NCBI GenBank assembly: GCA_028065725.1
Contig: JAPTVL010000471.1
Location: forward strand, 1-5,504
Length of the DNA stretch: 5,504 nt
Source of the DNA: Betaproteobacteria bacterium
Lineage (GTDB): Bacteria; Pseudomonadota; Gammaproteobacteria; Burkholderiales; Rhodocyclaceae
Direction: 5' to 3'
Of the stretch, positions 1 to 4,922 are shown piece after piece. The position numbers and the translations under genes are program-made. The number at the start of each line of letters is the position of its first letter. Positions within the stretch are counted from its first letter, which is position 1. The notes beneath the pieces were generated by a model. That model had not been told where the DNA came from, ran no database searches, and saw only the letters and a list, made by a program, of their open reading frames with translations.

Positions 1-74
1 GCGACGTCGGCCCATTTCAGGCCCTTGGTGATCTTTGCCGCGACGATCATTTCGGTCACATCATTTCGATTCAT
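1..74 (-). CDS. cynS: Cyanase (cyanate hydratase), N-terminal 25 codons; gene runs off the window
   Basis: Cyanase converts cyanate and bicarbonate to carbamate and CO2; the carbamate breaks down to ammonia and a second CO2. Only the first 24 full codons and two bases of the next are present. The visible protein begins MNRNDVTEMIVAAKIT and continues KGLKWADVA, which matches the start of the N-terminal helical domain of bacterial cyanases (a short leader, then a helix ending in a K-x-L-x-(W/F)-x-(D/E)-(V/I)-A segment). The active-site Arg, Glu and Ser lie in the C-terminal domain outside the window and cannot be checked. The start is well supported: AGGAG at 87-83 lies 8 nt before the ATG. The gene follows the ABC ATPase stop by 25 nt, so it is probably the last or a late gene of the operon. 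The call rests on a short fragment plus context (transporter of the cyanate/nitrate family directly upstream). Confidence 0.85.
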   Translation of the reverse strand, partial: MNRNDVTEMIVAAKITKGLKWADV

Positions 75-99
75 GGATTTGGCTCCTGGGTGGTGGACA

Positions 100-1029
100 T
101 TAAAGATTGATGACTTGCCTGAGGCGCTTGCTCTCGGCGTCTTCCGGGTTGGGCGTGTCGTTGTCGCCCGGGACTAGCCCCGGACGCACGACGGGGGGGT
201 GCTTGGGATCGTGCAGCATGGCCAGGTCGCCCTGGCCCGCGTAGCTTTTGGAGCGATTCACCAGAAAATCGACGAGGTGGTTGCGGATGCGGTAGTACTG
301 CGGGTCATGGTGCATCTCGCTGCGTGTGCGGTCTCGCGGCATGGTGATCTCGACGATCTCGGCAATCTTGGCCAGCGGCCCGTTGCTCATCAGCACGATG
401 CGGTCGGCCAGCAGAATCGCTTCATCCACGTCGTGGGTGATCATGAACACGGTCTGGCGCGTGGCCTGGACGATCCTGAGCAACTCATCCTGGATGGTGC
501 CGCGGGTGAGGGCATCCAGCGCGCCGAAGGGTTCGTCGAGCAACAGCATCTTGGGCTGGATGGCGAAGGCCCTTGCGATCCCGACGCGCTGCTTCATGCC
601 GCCGGAGAGCTGATGCGGCTTTTTGTCTGCGGCAGCGGCCATGCCCACCATGTCCAGATGCTGCATGCTGTGCGCGCGCACCTGCTCGCGGCTCCAGCGC
701 GGCCAACGGGACTGCACGGCGAAGGCAACGTTGCCGAGCACGCTGCGCCACGGCATGAGCGCGTGCCCCTGGAAAACGACGCCGCGATCGAGCGAGGGCC
801 CGGAAACCTCCTGCCCTTCCATCAGCACGATCCCGGCGGAGGCCTCTTCGAGCCCGGCCAGGATGTTGAGGATGGTGGTCTTTCCGCAACCGGAGTGGCC
901 GATGACGGCGACGAACTCGCCGCGGTTGAGTTCGAGATGCACATGTTCGAAGACGGGTTCGCCGAGGCGACCCTTGGCGTCCGGATAGCGTTTGCAAAGG
1001 TCTTCGACGCGCAGAAATGCTGGGCTCAT
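100..1029 (-). CDS. ABC transporter ATP-binding protein, NrtD/CynD/SsuB-type (nitrate/cyanate/sulfonate family)
   Basis: This 309-aa cytoplasmic ATPase powers the importer encoded by the two preceding genes. All nucleotide-binding motifs are intact: Walker A GHSGCGKTT (residues 44-52), Q-loop Gln87 in VVFQGHALMPW, signature LSGGMKQR (141-148), Walker B MLLLDEP (161-167), D-loop ALDA (170-173) and switch His199 in ITHD. The Q-loop region and the TRQTVFMITHDVDEA stretch are typical of the nitrate/taurine/cyanate family. The core ends near residue 260. The last ~45 residues form an acidic, Pro-rich tail (GDNDTPNPEDAES) that looks disordered and makes the protein longer than a minimal NrtD or SsuB. 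The start ATG is 4 nt past the permease stop, with GGAG at 1040-1037 inside the permease gene, which implies translational coupling. With cyanase downstream, cyanate is the likeliest cargo (CynD role). Family alone would also allow nitrate, nitrite or bicarbonate. Confidence 0.95.
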   Translation of the reverse strand: MSPAFLRVEDLCKRYPDAKGRLGEPVFEHVHLELNRGEFVAVIGHSGCGKTTILNILAGLEEASAGIVLMEGQEVSGPSLDRGVVFQGHALMPWRSVLGNVAFAVQSRWPRWSREQVRAHSMQHLDMVGMAAAADKKPHQLSGGMKQRVGIARAFAIQPKMLLLDEPFGALDALTRGTIQDELLRIVQATRQTVFMITHDVDEAILLADRIVLMSNGPLAKIAEIVEITMPRDRTRSEMHHDPQYYRIRNHLVDFLVNRSKSYAGQGDLAMLHDPKHPPVVRPGLVPGDNDTPNPEDAESKRLRQVINL

Positions 1030-1033
1030 GGCA

Positions 1034-1882
1034 TCACTCCGCGTAGGTGACTGCGCGCTGCAGACGCGCGAAAGACAGGTCGAGCAACATGCCGACCAGC
1101 CCGATGAGGAAGATGGCGAACAGCATGCTCGGCAGGGCCAGGTGGTTCCATTCGTTCCAGACGAAGTAGCCGATGCCCGTGCCGCCGACCAGCATCTCCG
1201 CCGCGACGATGACGAGCCAGGCGATACCCATGGAGATGCGCATGCCGGTGAGGATGGTCGGCGCCGCGGCGGGCAGGATCACCTGGAAGGCCTTGCGCAG
1301 CGGCCTGACCTCCAGCGTGCGCGCCACGTTGAGCCACTCGCGCCGCACGCCGGCCACGCCGAATGCGGTGTTGATGAGCATCGGCCAGACGGAGCAGATG
1401 AAGATCACGAACACGCCGCTGACGTTGGCGTCCTTGAGGGTGTAGAGCGCGATGGGCATCCACGCGAGCGGCGAAATCGGTTTGAGGATCTGGATGAACG
1501 GATCGAATGCGCGATACAGCAGCGGGAACATGCCGATCAGAAAACCGAATGGAAGGGCGACGATCACGGCCAGCGAGAAGCCCGCCGCGACGCGGGCCAG
1601 CGAATAGCCGAGCTGCAGGCCGATGCCTTTATCGTTGGGGCCGTGGTTGTAGAAGGGGTGGCGCAGTTCACGGGCAAAGGTATGCGCCACCTCGCTCGGC
1701 GTTGGAAAACCCTGCTGTTTGGCCGTGCCCTGTCCCATCAGCTCCGCATACTCGGCGCTCACGCCGGGGGGAAGCCGGGACGGCTTGGGCAAGGTGACGA
1801 ATTGCCAGATGGCGAGCAGGACAGCGCAGATCAGCAATGTCAAGGCAGCCGACTGCAGCCGGGATCGAATCTGCGCGTTCAT
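1034..1882 (-). CDS. ABC transporter permease, NrtB/CynB-like (nitrate/cyanate/bicarbonate family)
   Basis: Inner-membrane permease of 282 aa, predicted to form the homodimeric channel of the importer. Hydrophobic segments lie at about residues 12-30, 90-118, 125-147, 155-177, 208-232 and 252-270, giving the family's usual six. A soluble stretch at 31-88 between the first two segments is typical of NrtB. The cytoplasmic coupling (EAA-type) loop is at ~186-215, reading ARTLEVRPLRKAFQVILPAA, followed by P-T-I-L-T-G-M-R. The segment PISPLAWMPIALYTL (135-149) is also characteristic. I chose the ATG at 1882: the frame stays open further upstream, but that stretch is Ser/Arg/Pro-rich and overlaps the binding-protein gene out of frame. 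A GAGGGGG ribosome site (1894-1888) that overlaps the upstream stop codon serves this ATG. The gene lies 10 nt after the binding-protein gene and 4 nt before the ATPase gene. Cyanate is the inferred substrate from the adjoining cynS. Confidence 0.93.
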   Translation of the reverse strand: MNAQIRSRLQSAALTLLICAVLLAIWQFVTLPKPSRLPPGVSAEYAELMGQGTAKQQGFPTPSEVAHTFARELRHPFYNHGPNDKGIGLQLGYSLARVAAGFSLAVIVALPFGFLIGMFPLLYRAFDPFIQILKPISPLAWMPIALYTLKDANVSGVFVIFICSVWPMLINTAFGVAGVRREWLNVARTLEVRPLRKAFQVILPAAAPTILTGMRISMGIAWLVIVAAEMLVGGTGIGYFVWNEWNHLALPSMLFAIFLIGLVGMLLDLSFARLQRAVTYAE

Positions 1883-1892
1883 GTCTGCCCCC

Positions 1893-3263
1893 TCACACCT
1901 TTGCGCTGACGGCCTTGATATACGCGTCCGGCTGCTTCGGATCGAACTTGCGGCCAAGAATGTCGTAGTCCTGCATGTCCTCGGCGGGCGGGTGCATGCC
2001 GGCCTTCTGCATGGCGGCGCGGGCGTCCGTGGCGCGGAACACGCGCTCGGCAATCTGCTTGTAGTCCACGTCACCCTTGATGTAGTTCCAGCGCTTCATC
2101 TCGGCCAGGATCCACACCGCCATCGACGGCCACGGGAAGGGCTGAAAACCGATGCGCTGCGGCTCGGTCCGCACTTGGCCGAGTCCGTCGGCATAGGTTC
2201 CGGTCAGCACCTGCTTGACCACGATCTTGGGTTGATTGAGGTACTTCTGCTGCGCGAGTGTGTCGACAATGGCGTCGCGGTTGGCGGGCACGTTGAGGTA
2301 TGCCGCAGAGCGCAGCATGGCACGTACGAGCGCAGCATAGGTGTTGGGCTGCTTCTGTGCGAAGTCGGCCTCCATCGCGATGGTGCAGCACGGATGGCCA
2401 CGCCACAGGTCGACGGTGAGGGTGTGGATGAAGCCGATGCCTTCGAAAACGGCACGCTGGTTGAAGGGCTCGGCGACGATGAAGCCGTCGAGGTTGCCCC
2501 CGGCCAGGTTGGCCAACATGTCGGGCGGGGCCATGACGCGCAGTTGCACGTCGCGGTCGGGGTCGAGCCCATGCTTGGCCAGGTATTCGCGCAGCAGGAA
2601 GTTGTGGATGGAGTAGTCGAAAGGAATGGCCAGACGGAAGCCCTTCCACTGCTTGGGATCGCGACGCTCCTTGTGCCGCATGGCCAGGGTGATGGCGCTG
2701 CCGTTGATGTTGTCCATCAGCGCGGCCACGGTCGGGGCGGCGTTCGAGCCGGCACCGAGCGACATGGCCACGGGCATGGGGGCCAGCATCTGGGAGGCGT
2801 CGAAGTCGCGGTTGACGGTCTTGTCGCGGACCAGCGCCCAGCCTGGCGTTTTTAGCAGTTCAACCTTCAGCCCGGCTTCGTTGAAGTAGCCGTTCTGTTG
2901 CGCAATCAGGATGGGACTGGCGCAGGTGATGGGCAGGTAGCCGATCTTCAGGTTGGCCTTCTCGGGAGTGCCGGCCGGTTCGGCTGCCAACGCCTCCAGC
3001 ATGCCGAAGGGAATGACCTGCGAGACCGCAGCCAGCGCCGTGCCACGCCCCACGGCATGCAGGAAACGGCGGCGCTCGCTGTCCTTTGGAAACAGGGCGC
3101 GCATCACAGCGCCTTCCAGGCTTCGGCGTGTGACCTGCGCAACGTCGCCTGCATCGATGGGGCGGGTCTGCTCGGCATCGTGCGCGGCCTGGCTGGTGTG
3201 CCGGCCACAACTGCAGCCGCCGAGGCGGACATAGGGATCAAACGGATCGTCATTCAGGTTCAT
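1893..3263 (-). CDS. NrtA/CmpA/CynA-like substrate-binding protein with Tat-type signal and Cys-containing N-terminal extension
   Basis: Predicted extracytoplasmic solute-binding protein of 456 aa that delivers substrate to the permease. From the N-terminus: a ~60-residue polar extension with GGCSCGRH (15-22); a twin-arginine signal ERRRFLHAVG (63-72) followed by an Ala-rich stretch ending ALAAEPAG; then the two-lobed binding fold starting NLKIGYLPITCASP (104-117). Family landmarks include TPGWALVRDK (139-148), LAPMPVAMSLG (160-170), FDYSIHNFLLRE (215-226) and AEPFNQRAV (264-272). By eye, His220 matches the ligand His of NrtA, while Ala264 and Cys293 stand where NrtA has Gly and Lys, so nitrate is not the obvious ligand. 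Start choice: ATGs at 3275 and 3263 are both in frame, and a TTG at 3278 is also possible; none has a strong ribosome site, and I prefer 3263 (GGGG 6 nt upstream, MNLNDDPFDP start). Cyanate binding is inferred from the cynABDS-like order. Confidence 0.92.
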   Translation of the reverse strand: MNLNDDPFDPYVRLGGCSCGRHTSQAAHDAEQTRPIDAGDVAQVTRRSLEGAVMRALFPKDSERRRFLHAVGRGTALAAVSQVIPFGMLEALAAEPAGTPEKANLKIGYLPITCASPILIAQQNGYFNEAGLKVELLKTPGWALVRDKTVNRDFDASQMLAPMPVAMSLGAGSNAAPTVAALMDNINGSAITLAMRHKERRDPKQWKGFRLAIPFDYSIHNFLLREYLAKHGLDPDRDVQLRVMAPPDMLANLAGGNLDGFIVAEPFNQRAVFEGIGFIHTLTVDLWRGHPCCTIAMEADFAQKQPNTYAALVRAMLRSAAYLNVPANRDAIVDTLAQQKYLNQPKIVVKQVLTGTYADGLGQVRTEPQRIGFQPFPWPSMAVWILAEMKRWNYIKGDVDYKQIAERVFRATDARAAMQKAGMHPPAEDMQDYDILGRKFDPKQPDAYIKAVSAKV

Positions 3264-3339
3264 GGCAGGCCCCATCAAGAAGTCAGTCGAAAAATCGCGG
3301 TCGTGGTCGGGCGCGCTGGCGTGCCCGTTTCGGCAAGGT
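3264..3339 (-). other. 76-nt spacer between rubredoxin and binding-protein genes, with a weak hairpin
   Basis: This is the longest gap inside the operon. On the minus strand it holds an imperfect GC-rich hairpin (3326-3309, outer arms GGGC and GCCC, one mismatch). A short T-run follows, but about 15 nt away, too far for a normal terminator. It might lower expression of the transporter relative to the redox pair, or do nothing. No promoter match was seen here. Confidence 0.3.
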
Positions 3340-3534
3340 TCAAAACTGGATCGGCTCGAAGTCGGCCTTGGTCACGCCGCATTCGGGGCAATACCAGTCG
3401 TCGGGAATGTCGTTGAAGGCCGTGCCTGCAGGAATGCCGTGCTCGGGCGAGCCCACTGCGGGGTCGTAGATCCAGTTGCAGACCATGCAGACCCACTGGG
3501 TGGTGGCTGCCGCGTGTTCGGTGGCTTCGATCAT
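3340..3534 (-). CDS. Rubredoxin, 64 aa
   Basis: Small iron-only electron carrier. The two cysteine pairs that bind the single Fe are intact: CMVC (Cys16, Cys19) and CPEC (Cys49, Cys52), within the standard contexts W-x-C-x-x-C-x-W-I-Y-D-P and D-W-Y-C-P-E-C-G. The stretch GIPAGTAFNDIPDDW (33-47) is also classic for the fold, and the ending KADFEPIQF is normal. The length is usual, with about ten extra residues at the N-terminus. The ATG at 3534 is supported by GGAG at 3545-3542 with 7 nt spacing; the longer open frame upstream is noise overlapping the neighbouring gene. It follows the flavoprotein gene by 22 nt, so it probably exchanges single electrons with that enzyme. No rubredoxin reductase is seen in the window, so the other electron partner must be encoded elsewhere. 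Confidence 0.97.
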   Translation of the reverse strand: MIEATEHAAATTQWVCMVCNWIYDPAVGSPEHGIPAGTAFNDIPDDWYCPECGVTKADFEPIQF

Positions 3535-3556
3535 GTGTGTTCTCCGTGAAGTAGGG

Positions 3557-4768
3557 TCAGGCCGCGCAGCTTGTCTCGGCACGTGTTTCGGATTCGATGC
3601 AGGCGATCTCGCGCCGCAGGTGCTTGGTCGCCGGGGTGACGATGGCCACGAAGTAGGCCTCCCGAAGACGCCTTTGTGCCGCGTTGCGCACCAGGTAACC
3701 CTTCGCGCCTTGATGCAGCATGGCCGCATGCGCCGCGCGCACCGACAGTTCGCCACCGGCCAGGCGAAGCTTCAGGATGTCGAGCACGCACCGGCTGCCG
3801 CCAAGGCTGTCTGAGCTCACGTGCCCGCAGAGGTCATACGTGGCCGCACGGGCTTCGTCCAGCTCCGCAGTGATGTCACCGACCTGGTCGTCGAGATACT
3901 GGTTGACATGCCCGTGGGTCCGGTTGGATTGCTCCATGAGCAGCGCGCATCCGTCGATCAGCCCGAGGCCCATGCCCATTTGGCCCAGGATCATTCCCGG
4001 CTTGATGCGCGCCAGATAGGCAGAGGATTCCCCGGGGTGCGCAAGCACCAGGTTGTCTGCAATGAAGCATTCCTTGAACTGGCAGGCCAGGGTGCGCGTG
4101 CCGTCCAGGCCGATGAAGTGCGCGCAGTCCACGAGCTTGAAGCCGGGCTGGGTGCACTCGACGAGCACGAAGGCGAGGCCTTCGACCTCGCCGTCCTCGC
4201 CGCGCACGGGGCACCCCGTGGTGAACACATGCTCGGGGCCGAGGTTGGAAACCCAGGGCAGCACGCCGTTGATCATGTAACCGCCTTCCACGCGCCGCGC
4301 CGACAGCCGATACTCCTCGATGGTGTCGGCGGACTTCATGGTGTTCGACAGGCCGGTGCCCGCGAGCAGGTCGCCCGAAACGATGCGGGGCAGGTAGCGC
4401 TCCTTGGCCCAGGTGTTGCTGGAAAGATCGAGATAGCGGGCGCAGGCGGTCTGGCACCAGACCATGAAGCCGGTCGACAGGCACTCCTTGGACACTTCTT
4501 CCATCACCTGGACGACGTGCCGCAGACCGTGGCCGTTTCCTCCGTATTCGGGACTGGCCGCACCGCGGTAGCCGCCCACCTGGCCGATCTCACGCAGCAG
4601 ATCTTCCGGGTATTGCGCCTTCAGATCGACATCGAGCACCTTGGGCGCCAGCCGCGTCTTGACCAAGTCGCGAACCGCTGCGAGAACCGGATCCACGGCG
4701 TCCGTTTGCCCAAGGAGTTCTCGTGCCTTCTTTGCCGTGGTCGACGCGATGGGTGATGCAACGGACAT
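3557..4768 (-). CDS. Acyl-CoA-dehydrogenase-fold flavoprotein lacking the usual catalytic glutamate; substrate unknown
   Basis: This 403-aa protein has the layout of the acyl-CoA dehydrogenase superfamily: a helical N-domain (to ~130), a beta domain (~131-245) and a C-terminal four-helix domain. Landmarks are SPEYGGNGHGLRHVVQVMEE (72-91), GGYMINGVLPWVSNLG (162-177) and GAKGYLVRNAAQRRLREAYF (354-373). Three features depart from ordinary acyl-CoA dehydrogenases. The flavin-loop motif usually read as T-E-P-x-A-G-S-D is replaced by LSNTMKSAD (140-148). The C-terminal Y-E-G-T carrying the catalytic Glu reads VTPAT (377-381). The alternative Glu position of isovaleryl-type enzymes appears to be Ala253 in YLARIKPG. 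A role as a non-canonical oxidase, monooxygenase or reductase is therefore likelier than beta-oxidation. The ATG at 4768 has AAGGAG (4781-4776) at 7 nt. It is the first gene after the sigma-54 promoter and is followed by rubredoxin, its probable redox partner. SfnB/DszC-type flavin monooxygenases or nitroalkane oxidase are related alternatives. Confidence 0.85.
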   Translation of the reverse strand: MSVASPIASTTAKKARELLGQTDAVDPVLAAVRDLVKTRLAPKVLDVDLKAQYPEDLLREIGQVGGYRGAASPEYGGNGHGLRHVVQVMEEVSKECLSTGFMVWCQTACARYLDLSSNTWAKERYLPRIVSGDLLAGTGLSNTMKSADTIEEYRLSARRVEGGYMINGVLPWVSNLGPEHVFTTGCPVRGEDGEVEGLAFVLVECTQPGFKLVDCAHFIGLDGTRTLACQFKECFIADNLVLAHPGESSAYLARIKPGMILGQMGMGLGLIDGCALLMEQSNRTHGHVNQYLDDQVGDITAELDEARAATYDLCGHVSSDSLGGSRCVLDILKLRLAGGELSVRAAHAAMLHQGAKGYLVRNAAQRRLREAYFVAIVTPATKHLRREIACIESETRAETSCAA

Positions 4769-4821
4769 GGCGGGGCTCCTTGCTGGCGAAAACTGTCGTG
4801 ATGAGTTCTTGCTTGATCATC

Positions 4822-4837
4822 GCAATCAGCGTGCCAG
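4822..4837 (-). promoter_or_regulatory. Sigma-54 (RpoN) -24/-12 promoter
   Basis: Read on the minus strand the sequence is CTGGCACGCTGATTGC, a full match to TGGCAC-N5-TTGC with exactly 10 nt between the invariant GG and GC. With the GC at -13/-12, transcription would start at the A near 4810, giving a 5' leader of about 42 nt before the flavoprotein ATG. A promoter of this class needs RpoN and an AAA+ activator, and such an activator is encoded immediately upstream. Confidence 0.9.
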
Positions 4838-4853
4838 GGGAATGCCACATGTA

Positions 4854-4866
4854 AATCAACGACTTA
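4854..4866 (+). promoter_or_regulatory. Integration host factor (IHF) binding site, predicted
   Basis: AATCAACGACTTA on the plus strand matches every specified base of the IHF consensus WATCAA-N4-TTR. Its centre is about 50 nt upstream of the predicted start site, between the palindrome and the -24/-12 element. IHF bends the DNA at this position in many sigma-54 promoters so that the activator can touch the polymerase. The consensus is short and degenerate, so the position adds as much weight as the match. Confidence 0.65.
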
Positions 4867-4900
4867 GGCTGCCACGACCATTTGCCAAACCCGCATTGAT

Positions 4901-4922
4901 AACAAATTGGTCACAATTTGTT
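4901..4922. promoter_or_regulatory. Perfect 9-bp inverted repeat, candidate upstream activator site
   Basis: Two perfect 9-bp arms, AACAAATTG (4901-4909) and CAATTTGTT (4914-4922), flank a 4-nt centre (4910-4913) that contains the activator's TGA stop codon. The element lies at about -91 to -112 from the predicted start site, the usual place for an enhancer bound by a sigma-54 activator. It resembles neither the NifA site (TGT-N10-ACA) nor the NtrC site (GCAC...GTGC). It could instead fold as an RNA hairpin at the end of the activator message, but the stem is AT-rich and no U-tract follows, so I favour an operator. Confidence 0.6.

Larger units (their letters stand above)
4769..4910. promoter_or_regulatory. 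Intergenic control region of the operon
   Basis: This 142-nt spacer between the activator stop and the flavoprotein start is visibly richer in A and T than the genes around it. It carries, in order toward the operon, half of a palindrome that starts inside the activator gene, an IHF-type site, a -24/-12 promoter and a strong ribosome site. I saw no convincing sigma-70 promoter, small ORF or U-tract terminator in it. Confidence 0.8.

Noticed and set aside
992..1909. 305-codon open frame on the plus strand
   Set aside because: Antisense to the permease gene; the product is rich in Arg, Glu, Asp and His with no domain and no convincing ribosome site.
1719..2855. 378-codon open frame on the plus strand
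   Set aside because: It lies opposite the binding-protein gene and the start of the permease gene, both with clear family motifs. The product has no recognisable domain and is His/Val/Gly/Asp-rich, as expected for the complement of GC-rich coding DNA.
3309..3326. GC-rich hairpin as a transcription terminator after rubredoxin
   Set aside because: The stem is imperfect and the T-run starts about 15 nt beyond it, so it is not a standard intrinsic terminator; kept only as a weak spacer feature.
3821..4756. 311-codon plus-strand frame, and a similar one at 199-1050
   Set aside because: Both mirror strongly supported minus-strand genes in codon phase and have no motifs of their own.
4901..4922. 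Palindrome as the intrinsic terminator of the activator gene
   Set aside because: The stem is AT-rich, its centre holds the stop codon and no U-tract follows on the minus strand; the position relative to the -24/-12 element fits an enhancer better, though RNA mapping could overturn this.
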